Made by a program: the position numbers and the translations under genes
Assembly (NCBI GenBank): GCA_015662785.1
Contig: DQTM01000021.1
Location: forward strand, 1-7,284
Source: Sulfurospirillum arcachonense
GTDB taxonomy: Bacteria > Campylobacterota > Campylobacteria > Campylobacterales > Sulfurospirillaceae
Reading direction: 5' to 3'
DNA length: 7,284 nucleotides
Part shown: piece by piece, positions 1 to 6,433 of the stretch
How positions within the stretch are numbered: position 1 is the first letter of the stretch
Layout of the letters: each line of letters starts with the position of its first letter
The notes under the pieces: model-generated
What the model was told of the DNA's origin: nothing
Seen by the model: only the letters and a program-made list of their open reading frames with translations
The model's database searches: none

Positions 1-14
1 AGGCATATCAAATA

Positions 15-191
15 TCAAGTAAGTTCCTTATCTACTGTATGTATCGCTGTAAATTCTACTTTATTAGCTGCGAAAGTTAAGTTATTTAACTCATTATCTT
101 GCTTATAAGCACCGTGTATAAACGTATCAAATGCATCTACATGTAAAGAAAAAAGCATTAAAACAAGAGCTAATCTTATTTGATTTATCAT
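15..191 (-). CDS. Tentative small exported protein (58 codons), unknown function
   Basis: I do not recognise this ORF. It reads leftward from an ATG at 191 to a TGA at 15-17 and encodes 58 residues. The N-terminus looks like a signal peptide: MINQIR, then a hydrophobic run (LALVLMLFSL), then V-D-A at residues 18-20, which fits the signal peptidase I -3/-1 rule. The mature part would be about 38 polar residues starting FDTFIHGAYK. An AAGGA-like ribosome site lies at about 204-208 on the minus strand, 12 bases before the ATG, which is rather far. One TACATGTA palindrome falls in the signal-peptide codons (Leu-His-Val). It could be a real small periplasmic protein, the broken 5' end of a larger exported protein, or a chance ORF. 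After the stop only 14 bases remain, including an ATG at 4-6, so a following gene or continuation cannot be judged. Confidence 0.4.
   Translation of the reverse strand: MINQIRLALVLMLFSLHVDAFDTFIHGAYKQDNELNNLTFAANKVEFTAIHTVDKELT
138..145. repeat. TACATGTA palindrome, copy 1
   Basis: This is the first of seven copies of the palindrome TACATGTA; the + strand context is CTACATGTAAAG. It lies inside the leftward small ORF and about 50 bases upstream of the -10 box of the rightward operon, so this copy alone could also act as an operator. Confidence 0.75.
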
Positions 192-209
192 TTTGGTATA
201 ATATCCTTT
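174..209 (+). promoter_or_regulatory. Sigma-70-type promoter of the rightward operon
   Basis: A perfect TATAAT -10 box lies at 197-202, preceded by TTTTGG, within a T-rich stretch that has no clear -35 hexamer (TCTTAT at 174-179 is the best match at 17-base spacing). An extended T-rich -10 region without a conserved -35 is typical of Campylobacterota housekeeping promoters. The predicted transcript start is near 209, giving a leader of about 20 bases before the ATG at 229. No other comparably placed promoter is visible before the window ends, so it probably drives the whole gene train. Confidence 0.65.
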
Positions 210-219
210 AATAATCTAT

Positions 220-224
220 GGAGA
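220..224 (+). promoter_or_regulatory. Ribosome binding site of the first operon gene
   Basis: GGAGA at 220-224 sits four bases before the ATG at 229 and supports that start. It is the only ribosome site in the operon that does not lie inside an upstream coding region. Confidence 0.6.
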
Positions 225-228
225 ACTA

Positions 229-1635
229 ATGAAAAAAATTTTAATAATCGCTGATGGTATTTTAGCAAAACATTTTTTAGAAAGAGTTATGAATAGCACA
301 AGTAGTGATAATTCTTATGATATTGTGACTTATAGAGAGAAAACTGTACCTTCAAAAAAACTAGATAATTTTGCTTTTTATAATTTTGACCCAACAAGTT
401 TTGAAAAACTTTCTCCACTTATTGGTCGTGATTATTATCAAATCATGATTATAGTTTCTAAAAAAATTGATGCTGTGGGAACTTATAATAACATTAGAAC
501 TTTAGATAAAGAGGTTCAAATAGTTCTTTTAGATAGATGGGAATTAGAATTAGAAGATAGTAGATTAGAAATTCTTGGTTCACGTGATGTTCTTAGCTCT
601 CGTTTTGTTGATTTTCTTCCAAATATGCCAGTTATTGCTCAAAATGTTGGACTAGGAGCAGGCGAAATAATAGAGATAAGAGTCCCTATTGGCAGTTCTT
701 ATGTGTATCGTCATCTGGCTTCAATAGTACAAAAGAAGTGGAGAATTTCAGGAATATATAGAGCCAATTCTCTTATACTCCCACGTCCAACTTTGATGAT
801 ACAGCCAAATGATGTACTTCTCGTTGTTGGTGACCCAAATGTTCTACAAAGTGTCTATAAAAGTATAAAAAGAGAATTAGGACAGTTTCCCGCACCATTT
901 GGAAGCAGTATTTACTGTTTGGTTGACATGTTAAAGATGAATTCAAAAGAGGTTGATAAACTAGTCAACGACTCACTACTTCTTCACTCAAAGATAAGCA
1001 GTATGAAGCTACATGTAAAGGTTATAAACCCTACATACTCAAACTCTCTTGAGAAATTAAAAAGTTACAACAATAAACATATAAGTGTAGAGATAGACTA
1101 TTATGAAAGAGATGTAAGTAGCGTGATGAAAGTTGATTTAGAGGAAAAAGACATAGGATTGATAGTCGTGTCAAATATATTTTTTATGGAAAACATCTCT
1201 TTGCTTTACCAATCAAAACTACCTGTTTTTAAAATAGGTTCTTGGGGATTTTCTAGTCTTAGTCAAGGAGTGGTACTTAGTAGTAACTCTGAAGATATAG
1301 AAAAAGAGTCAGCAGTTATCTTTGATATATCTGCTCAACTAGATTTAAACATAAAACTTTATAATTTTAATCCAGATAATTATAATGAAAAAAATTCATT
1401 GGCTGAGCATTTTGAAAATCTTTCAAAACTCTTTAATAAAAAAGTAGAAATAGTAAATGAAAAGAAAAATCCATTGTTAAAACTAAGAAATAGAGATGAT
1501 GTTTTACAGTTTGTTCCATTTAACAATAAAATCATGGAATCAAATATATTTTCACTGTTTTCAACTGATATGGAGAGGCTGTTTTTTAAACTTTCAGGCT
1601 CTTACCAACTTTTTATCCCAATGCAGGAAGCGTAA
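229..1635 (+). CDS. COG3400-type cytosolic protein with RCK_C (TrkA-C) domain
   Basis: This is a 468-residue soluble protein with no membrane segment or signal peptide. Residues 1 to about 135 look like a TrkA-N/Rossmann fold (KKILIIADG start), but the nucleotide loop is eroded: the usual GxGxxG is reduced to A-D-G around residues 8-10. Residues about 138-218 match an RCK_C/TrkA-C domain, with the typical I-x-E-I-x-V-P-x-G-S-S core at 148-157, a P-R-P turn at 185-187, P-x-D-x-L-L-V-V-G at 193-201 and a following helix. Residues about 225-468 form a further alpha/beta region with no catalytic motif I can name. RCK domains normally gate potassium transporters or bind ligands such as nucleotides, but no channel is fused or adjacent here. 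I recall a conserved protein of this type next to aroB in Campylobacterota, without an assigned role. The ATG at 229 follows a good ribosome site and promoter. The stop overlaps the aroB start by one base (TAATG). Confidence 0.8.
   Translation: MKKILIIADGILAKHFLERVMNSTSSDNSYDIVTYREKTVPSKKLDNFAFYNFDPTSFEKLSPLIGRDYYQIMIIVSKKIDAVGTYNNIRTLDKEVQIVLLDRWELELEDSRLEILGSRDVLSSRFVDFLPNMPVIAQNVGLGAGEIIEIRVPIGSSYVYRHLASIVQKKWRISGIYRANSLILPRPTLMIQPNDVLLVVGDPNVLQSVYKSIKRELGQFPAPFGSSIYCLVDMLKMNSKEVDKLVNDSLLLHSKISSMKLHVKVINPTYSNSLEKLKSYNNKHISVEIDYYERDVSSVMKVDLEEKDIGLIVVSNIFFMENISLLYQSKLPVFKIGSWGFSSLSQGVVLSSNSEDIEKESAVIFDISAQLDLNIKLYNFNPDNYNEKNSLAEHFENLSKLFNKKVEIVNEKKNPLLKLRNRDDVLQFVPFNNKIMESNIFSLFSTDMERLFFKLSGSYQLFIPMQEA
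1010..1017. repeat. TACATGTA palindrome, copy 2
   Basis: This copy lies inside the COG3400 gene, with context CTACATGTAAAG. It is read as Leu-His-Val (residues 261-263). Confidence 0.75.
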
Positions 1636-2669
1636 TGCAAATAGATGTTAATTTAAAAGAAAAATCTTACAAAGTCTTTATAGATGAGTTAAAAACAATA
1701 AAATTAGATACAAAAGTAGCGGTGGTTACAAACCCAACTGTAAGTGCCTTACATGTAGAGACACTTTTAAGCAAGATTGATGCTCGTGAGTGTCATGTTA
1801 TTACCGTTCCAGATGGTGAAAAGTATAAAAACTTTGAGACTCTAAATCAGATTTTGGAAGAGTGTTTTGAACTAAGACTAGATAGAAAGTCTGTTTTGAT
1901 AGCACTTGGTGGTGGTGTTATAGGTGACATGACGGGCTTCGCCGCTTCTATTTATCAAAGAGGTATAGACTTTATACAAGTTCCTACTACGCTTTTAGCA
2001 GGAGTTGATGCAAGTGTAGGTGGAAAAACAGGTATAAATAACAAATATGGAAAGAATCTAGTAGGCACATTTTGGCAACCTCGTGCAGTTTACTGTGAAA
2101 CTGCTTTTTTAAAAACATTGCCAAAAAGAGAGTTCAACGCAGGAGTTGCAGAAGTCATCAAAATGGCAGTTACTTTTGATAAAGATTTTTTTGAATGGTT
2201 AGAAAAAAACTCTTTACATGTAGAAGAAAATTTACAGTATGCTATTAGAGAGTGTGTTAAAATTAAAGCAGATGTTGTAAGCCGTGATGAGAGAGAAGAG
2301 GGTGTTAGAGCAGTTTTAAACTATGGACATACATTTGGACATGTTATAGAGAATGAGACAAAATATACTACTTATCTTCACGGTGAAGCTGTATCTATTG
2401 GTATAGTTATGGCAAATAAATTAGCATTAGAAATTGGACTTTTAAGCCAATCAGATGAACAAAGGGTTAAAATCCTACTTGAACAGTATGATTTACCAAT
2501 AACATATGCCATAAAATCTGTAGAGAAGTTTTATGATTCATTTTACTTAGATAAAAAGAGTTTTAATCAAAAAATAAAGTTTATACTGCCAAGTACCATA
2601 GGTGGATATGCAATCAAAGATGACATAAAAAAAGAGACTCTACTTAAAGTGCTAAGGGAATTTGTATGA
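1635..2669 (+). CDS. aroB: 3-dehydroquinate synthase
   Basis: AroB converts DAHP to 3-dehydroquinate, the second step of the shikimate pathway to aromatic amino acids. It is cytosolic and needs NAD and a divalent metal. The 344-residue length is normal. Visible family signatures are PDGEKYKN at 59-66, the NAD loop GGGVIGD at 92-98, the VPTTLLAGVDASVGGKTGIN block at 116-135, and YGKN at 138-141. The three metal ligands are identifiable by family position as Glu173 (AEVIK), His232 (GHTFGH) and His249 (HGEA), so the enzyme should be active. The ATG at 1635 overlaps the previous stop by one base and has AGGA at 1625-1628 inside the upstream gene. The end overlaps the next gene by four bases (ATGA), implying translational coupling. 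Codon use and base composition match the neighbours. Confidence 0.97.
   Translation: MQIDVNLKEKSYKVFIDELKTIKLDTKVAVVTNPTVSALHVETLLSKIDARECHVITVPDGEKYKNFETLNQILEECFELRLDRKSVLIALGGGVIGDMTGFAASIYQRGIDFIQVPTTLLAGVDASVGGKTGINNKYGKNLVGTFWQPRAVYCETAFLKTLPKREFNAGVAEVIKMAVTFDKDFFEWLEKNSLHVEENLQYAIRECVKIKADVVSRDEREEGVRAVLNYGHTFGHVIENETKYTTYLHGEAVSIGIVMANKLALEIGLLSQSDEQRVKILLEQYDLPITYAIKSVEKFYDSFYLDKKSFNQKIKFILPSTIGGYAIKDDIKKETLLKVLREFV
1750..1757. repeat. TACATGTA palindrome, copy 3
   Basis: This copy lies inside aroB, with context TTACATGTAGAG. It is read as Leu-His-Val-Glu (residues 39-42), in the poorly conserved N-terminal part of the enzyme. Confidence 0.75.
2215..2222. repeat. TACATGTA palindrome, copy 4
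   Basis: This copy lies inside aroB, with context TTACATGTAGAA. It is read as Leu-His-Val-Glu (residues 194-197), in a surface-helix region away from the catalytic motifs. Confidence 0.75.
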
Positions 2670-3547
2670 TTAGAATACTGTTATCTTTTTTACTTTTTGT
2701 TTCAACTACTCTCAATGCTTTAGATAGTGCAGAAAAAATAGAAGTTAGTACTGATGATTTACTCAAAATAGAGCTTGCAAATGAACAGATAGATGCAATA
2801 AAAAATAGTATAACAACCAATATTTGGCTTATAGGCTATCAAAATTATATAACGTACCAAGGATTGTTTGAAGAACTAATGATAGTTGATAGAAGTGTAA
2901 AAAACCTTTCAAGAAAGAGAGATAAAAAGTCTAAAGCTAAACTAGCAGACTCTTTAAAAGAACAAGAAGAGCTTCTAAAACAGATATATAAAATTCAACC
3001 ATTTTCAAATACAGAAGAGAGAATTTTAATTGTATCTCAAGATATTTTGGCACTTAATAGTGCTCATGATTTAGCAGAGACTGCATTTTCAGTTCACTCA
3101 AAAAAAGTTGATAGAGTTGTAGTCGAAGTAACAAATGACATAATAGATCAGATAAAGAAAGCTTTTGACATAGGTATTTTTGTTCTTATTGTAATACTTA
3201 TTTCTTTTGGTTTTAAATTTATTAGTAAAAAATACTCAAAAGGTTATACAGACATAGCAAGACGTGGACTAAATAAACTTAGAAGCCAATATAGTTTGAA
3301 AAACACAAACGTAGAGCCTAGAATATACTCATTTTTAGAGCCTCACGGTTTGACCATAAGTACTTGGTATATGACAAACTCATATGCAGCTTTGACGCTA
3401 AGAAGTACTATAAGTGCAGATATAGTAGATGCTATCAATAAAGAAAATGACATCAAGATAGCTTACCCTACACAAACTATAGATGCTAGACATACAAGTA
3501 AAAGGATGCCACCAGATATTGATATAAATAAAGGTGTTCTTTACTAA
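2666..3547 (+). CDS. Internally deleted MscS-family protein lacking pore and beta domain
   Basis: This 293-residue protein keeps the two ends of a mechanosensitive-channel (MscS) family protein without its middle. Residues 1-19 look like a signal peptide. Residues about 30-165 are a helical, charged exported region, including the K/R-rich stretch 79-92. Residues 168-187 are one hydrophobic membrane segment. Directly after KKYS (188-191), the sequence passes into what resembles the cytosolic C-terminal alpha/beta domain of MscS proteins: Val-Glu-Pro-Arg at 216-219, Leu-Thr-Leu-Arg at 243-246 and the closing IAYPTQTI at 265-272. The pore helix with its Gly/Ala pattern and the beta domain with the PN motif are absent, so it should not form a normal channel. 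Full-length relatives at this locus in Helicobacter and Campylobacter are, from memory, over 500 residues. The frame is intact, and the gene overlaps aroB by four bases and mtaB by one, so it may survive as a coupling ORF or a membrane-anchored regulator. AAGGGA at 2654-2659 serves the start. Confidence 0.7.
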   Translation: MIRILLSFLLFVSTTLNALDSAEKIEVSTDDLLKIELANEQIDAIKNSITTNIWLIGYQNYITYQGLFEELMIVDRSVKNLSRKRDKKSKAKLADSLKEQEELLKQIYKIQPFSNTEERILIVSQDILALNSAHDLAETAFSVHSKKVDRVVVEVTNDIIDQIKKAFDIGIFVLIVILISFGFKFISKKYSKGYTDIARRGLNKLRSQYSLKNTNVEPRIYSFLEPHGLTISTWYMTNSYAALTLRSTISADIVDAINKENDIKIAYPTQTIDARHTSKRMPPDIDINKGVLY

Positions 3548-4794
3548 TGAAGAAGGTATATTTTAAAACATTTGGTTGTAGGACAAACATTTATGATACG
3601 CAAATAATGATAGAAAATTTAAAAGATTTTGAAGTTACTAAAGATGAAAAAGAGGCTGAGGTGATAGTGGTAAACTCTTGTACCGTGACAAATGGGGCTG
3701 ATAGTGGAGTAAGAAGCTATATAAATGGAGCAAACAAAAGAGGAGCAAAAGTAATTCTTGCTGGGTGCGGTGCTTTTAGTAAAGGAGAAGACCTCTTTAA
3801 AGATAAAAAAGTTTTTGGTGTTATGGGACACTCTGAAAAAGAGAACATAAACAAACTTTTGAATGAAAAAACACGTTTTGTAGAGATGGGCGATTTAAAC
3901 TCTTTAGAAAAAACAGTAGTAAGTGACTATTTAGGAAAGAGTAAAGCCTTTTTGAAAATTCAAGAAGGATGTAACTTTAGATGTTCATATTGTATCATTC
4001 CATTTGTCAGGGGAGATGCGAGAAGTCAAGATGAAGAGCTAATACTAGAACAAGTTCGAAAGTTAGCATTTAATGGCTATGGAGAGTTTGTTTTAACAGG
4101 GACAAACATAGGAAGTTATGGACAAGACAAGAGAAGTAGCCTTGGAAATTTGGTTAAAAGAATTTCGCAAATTAGAGGTGTAAGAAGAATTAGGCTTGGA
4201 AGTATTGAGCCAATTCAAATTGATGATAGTTTTAGAGAAATTTTGGGCGAGCCGTGGTTAGAAAAACATCTACACCTTGCACTTCAACACACAAGTGAAG
4301 AGATGTTGAAGTTGATGAAAAGAAGAAATAACGTAAAGAGAGATTTAGCACTGTTTGAAGAGCTTAGTAGCTTTGGTTATGCTTTAGGCACAGATTTTAT
4401 CACAGGACACCCTGGAGAGACACAGGAGCTTTGGAATGAAGCATATTCCTCGTTGAAAAAGTTTCCTTTGACACACATACACTCTTTTGTCTACTCTAAA
4501 CGTGATGGTACTCCAAGTGCACTCATGAAACCTGAAATCAGAGGCGATGAGGCAAAGCAAAGACTAAAAGATGTAGAAGCACTCGTAGCTCAAAAAAATT
4601 ATGAGTTTAGAGAAAACAATAGAGTTCCTTTAGAAATTTTAGTGGAAGAGAAAAAAGATGGTATTTATACTGGTTATGACCAGTTTTACAATAAAATTTC
4701 AATTCAATCGGAACGTGACATTCTAAAAGAGTGGGTAACTATAGAAAATTATGATGTAAAAAAAGAGGGGAATTATGCTAAATTTCAAATCTAA
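3547..4794 (+). CDS. mtaB: tRNA (t6A37) methylthiotransferase MtaB, radical SAM
   Basis: MtaB converts N6-threonylcarbamoyladenosine at tRNA position 37 to its 2-methylthio form, improving decoding of ANN codons, notably by lysine tRNA. It is cytosolic and carries two 4Fe-4S clusters. Residues about 1-120 are the UPF0004 domain with cluster cysteines C11 (FGCRTN), C45 (NSCTVT) and C74 (AGCGA). The radical SAM domain follows, with C142, C146 and C149 in the CNFRCSYC pattern and then IIPFVRG. GTNIGSYG at 185-192 and FITGHPGET at 284-292 are typical MiaB-family blocks. Residues about 355-415 form the C-terminal TRAM-like RNA-binding tail. At 415 residues it has normal MtaB length. FGCRTN rather than a MiaB-type GCQMN favours MtaB over MiaB or RimO. 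The start overlaps the previous stop by one base; its ribosome site (AAGG, 3531-3534) is twelve bases away, so coupling probably matters. Confidence 0.92.
   Translation: MKKVYFKTFGCRTNIYDTQIMIENLKDFEVTKDEKEAEVIVVNSCTVTNGADSGVRSYINGANKRGAKVILAGCGAFSKGEDLFKDKKVFGVMGHSEKENINKLLNEKTRFVEMGDLNSLEKTVVSDYLGKSKAFLKIQEGCNFRCSYCIIPFVRGDARSQDEELILEQVRKLAFNGYGEFVLTGTNIGSYGQDKRSSLGNLVKRISQIRGVRRIRLGSIEPIQIDDSFREILGEPWLEKHLHLALQHTSEEMLKLMKRRNNVKRDLALFEELSSFGYALGTDFITGHPGETQELWNEAYSSLKKFPLTHIHSFVYSKRDGTPSALMKPEIRGDEAKQRLKDVEALVAQKNYEFRENNRVPLEILVEEKKDGIYTGYDQFYNKISIQSERDILKEWVTIENYDVKKEGNYAKFQI
4765..4770 (+). promoter_or_regulatory. Strong ribosome binding site of the FtsH-like gene
   Basis: GAGGGG at 4765-4770 lies inside the last codons of mtaB, four bases before the ATG at 4775. 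It decides that start over the next in-frame ATG (4802), which lies within the first membrane segment. This is the longest overlap in the operon (20 bases) and has one of its strongest ribosome sites, suggesting partly independent initiation. Confidence 0.55.
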
Positions 4795-6433
4795 AAAGTT
4801 GATGGTGTCTTTGATGGCCGTATCTGTTGTAATTTTACTTGTTTTGGTTGTACTTATGAGAGATGATACAAAAGCTATAGATTACAGACTCTATCAAACG
4901 TTGTTAGAGACAAAAGCAATTAAAAAAGCTGTTATAGATGTTGACGAGGTGATTTTGCTTACTAGTGAAGGAAAATATAGCATTGTAAAAGATGGTATAG
5001 ATATAAAAGAACTTCTTAAATATGTACCAGTTGAAAGTGTTAAAGAAAATCCATTTTTAAGAGATTTGGTTGTAATTGGACTCTTTTTTCTTATGATTTT
5101 TGGCTTAGTTCTTTATGGAAGAAAAAAACGAGAAGCAGATTTAAAAAAAGAGCAAAATGACAAGTATAGTGCTTACGCAAATGCTGGATTTACTCAAGCT
5201 ATCATAAAACCAACAACTTCAAAATATAAATTTACAGATATAGCAGGAATAAGTGAAGTAAAAGAGGAACTCCAAGAAATTGTAGATTTCCTAAAAAATT
5301 CAGCAAAATACAAAAAAATGGGAATAACACTTCCCAGAGGAGTTTTGCTTGTAGGTCCTCCAGGAGTTGGTAAAACACTCATTGCTAAAGCAGTTGCGGG
5401 AGAGGCTGAAGTACCATTTTTCTATCAAAGTGGTGCTAGTTTTGTTCAGATTTATGTTGGTATGGGCGCGAAAAGAGTTCGTGAGCTGTTTTCTCATGCA
5501 AAAGCAAATGCGCCATCTATTATTTTCATTGATGAGATAGACGCTGTTGGAAAAGCAAGAGGTGGAATGAGAAATGATGAGAGAGAATCTACTTTAAATG
5601 AACTTCTTACTCAAATGGATGGTTTTGAAGATAGCAGTGGTGTCATTGTAATAGGTGCAACAAATAAGATGGATGTTATAGATGAAGCTCTTCTTCGCTC
5701 AGGTCGTTTTGATAGGCGAGTTTTTATTCCTATGCCTGACATAAGTGATAGAGTAAAAATACTTAGTATATATCTTAAGGGAAAACCTTTTGAGGGAGAT
5801 GTTAAAAATATAGCCAAGATGAGTGTAGGTTTTAGTGGAGCCGCACTTGCAACTCTAGTCAATGAAGCAGCTATAAATGCACTAAGAGAAAATAGAGAAA
5901 TTATAAACGAAGAGGATTTTGTAGCAGTTCGTCAAAAGGTACTTTTAGGAAAGAGAAAAGTACTTAATTTTTCAGATGAAGAGAAAAAGATACAGTCTCT
6001 TTACCAAGCTGCAAAGGCACTTTGTGCATATTGGTTTGAAATTGATTTTGATAAGATAACTATAATCAATGATAGATTAAAAGACCTTGATATGGAGATA
6101 GAATCAAAGACGCAGATGTTTTCAAAGATAAAGGTTTATCTTGCAGGAATTGCAATAACTAAAATAAGATATAACGAAACATTTTCAAACTCTACAGAAG
6201 ACTTACTTAGAGCAAGAGAAATAGCAAAAAATATGAGTGAGCTTTATGGAATGGGAAGAGGATTGGTTCCTTATCCTGATGATATAGCTACTATTTTAGA
6301 TGAAGCAAAAGATGAAGTTGAGAAGTTTCTGCTTGGTATGAGTGTTCCCCTTGAGAATGTATCAAAACAACTCTTTGAAGATGAAAGCATAAGTAAGGTT
6401 CAAATCAAAGAGATAGTCGATGAAATATTTTAG
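4775..6433 (+). CDS. FtsH-like membrane AAA ATPase without the zinc-protease motif
   Basis: This is a 552-residue inner-membrane AAA ATPase with FtsH architecture. There are membrane helices at about 10-28 and 97-114, with a periplasmic loop of about 68 residues between them. The AAA module spans about 150-400: Walker A GPPGVGKT at 194-201, pore-loop region FVQIYVGMGAKRV at 223-235, Walker B IIFIDEID at 249-256, second region of homology with GATN at 294-297 and arginine-finger segment RSGRFDR at 308-314, and GFSGAAL (sensor 2) at 352-358. All ATPase residues are present. The expected HEAGH protease site reads Y410-Q-A-A-K414, so both histidines and the catalytic glutamate are gone. Only the region of the third zinc ligand persists (Asp476 in TEDLLRAREIA). 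At 552 residues it is shorter than E. coli FtsH (644). It is probably an unfoldase, chaperone or adaptor-like pseudoprotease; the substrate is unknown. From memory, similar proteins follow mtaB in Helicobacter and Campylobacter. It overlaps bioV by 14 bases. Confidence 0.88.
   Translation: MLNFKSKKLMVSLMAVSVVILLVLVVLMRDDTKAIDYRLYQTLLETKAIKKAVIDVDEVILLTSEGKYSIVKDGIDIKELLKYVPVESVKENPFLRDLVVIGLFFLMIFGLVLYGRKKREADLKKEQNDKYSAYANAGFTQAIIKPTTSKYKFTDIAGISEVKEELQEIVDFLKNSAKYKKMGITLPRGVLLVGPPGVGKTLIAKAVAGEAEVPFFYQSGASFVQIYVGMGAKRVRELFSHAKANAPSIIFIDEIDAVGKARGGMRNDERESTLNELLTQMDGFEDSSGVIVIGATNKMDVIDEALLRSGRFDRRVFIPMPDISDRVKILSIYLKGKPFEGDVKNIAKMSVGFSGAALATLVNEAAINALRENREIINEEDFVAVRQKVLLGKRKVLNFSDEEKKIQSLYQAAKALCAYWFEIDFDKITIINDRLKDLDMEIESKTQMFSKIKVYLAGIAITKIRYNETFSNSTEDLLRAREIAKNMSELYGMGRGLVPYPDDIATILDEAKDEVEKFLLGMSVPLENVSKQLFEDESISKVQIKEIVDEIF

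Noticed and set aside
192..228. Riboswitch or attenuator before the operon
   Set aside because: The gap is 37 bases, the predicted leader only about 20, with no room for an aptamer and no hairpin followed by a T run.
370..1390. Further TATAAT hexamers (near 378, 483, 1358 and 1380) as internal promoters
   Set aside because: They coincide with Tyr-Asn codons (TATAAT) in an AT-rich gene and lack the T-rich upstream context of the box at 197-202.
3227..3235. Frameshift or assembly break as the cause of the short MscS-like ORF
   Set aside because: The frame is continuous through the join, both ends overlap neighbouring genes correctly and no leftover pore sequence is visible in other frames; a short repeat of this size would not normally collapse an assembly.
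3619..3831. Leftward ORF of 70 codons inside mtaB
   Set aside because: It lies wholly within the strongly supported mtaB gene, has no family motif and looks like an antisense shadow.
3547..4794. MiaB or RimO instead of MtaB
   Set aside because: The first cluster cysteine is in FGCRTN, the MtaB-type motif, and the length and C-terminal tail fit MtaB.
5194..5862. Three overlapping leftward ORFs (62-83 codons) inside the FtsH-like gene
   Set aside because: They are antisense to the conserved Walker A, Walker B and arginine-finger regions, and their sequences are simply reverse readings of those codons.
4775..6433. Annotating this gene as the cell's FtsH protease
   Set aside because: The HExxH motif is replaced at all three catalytic positions, so only the ATPase function is supported.
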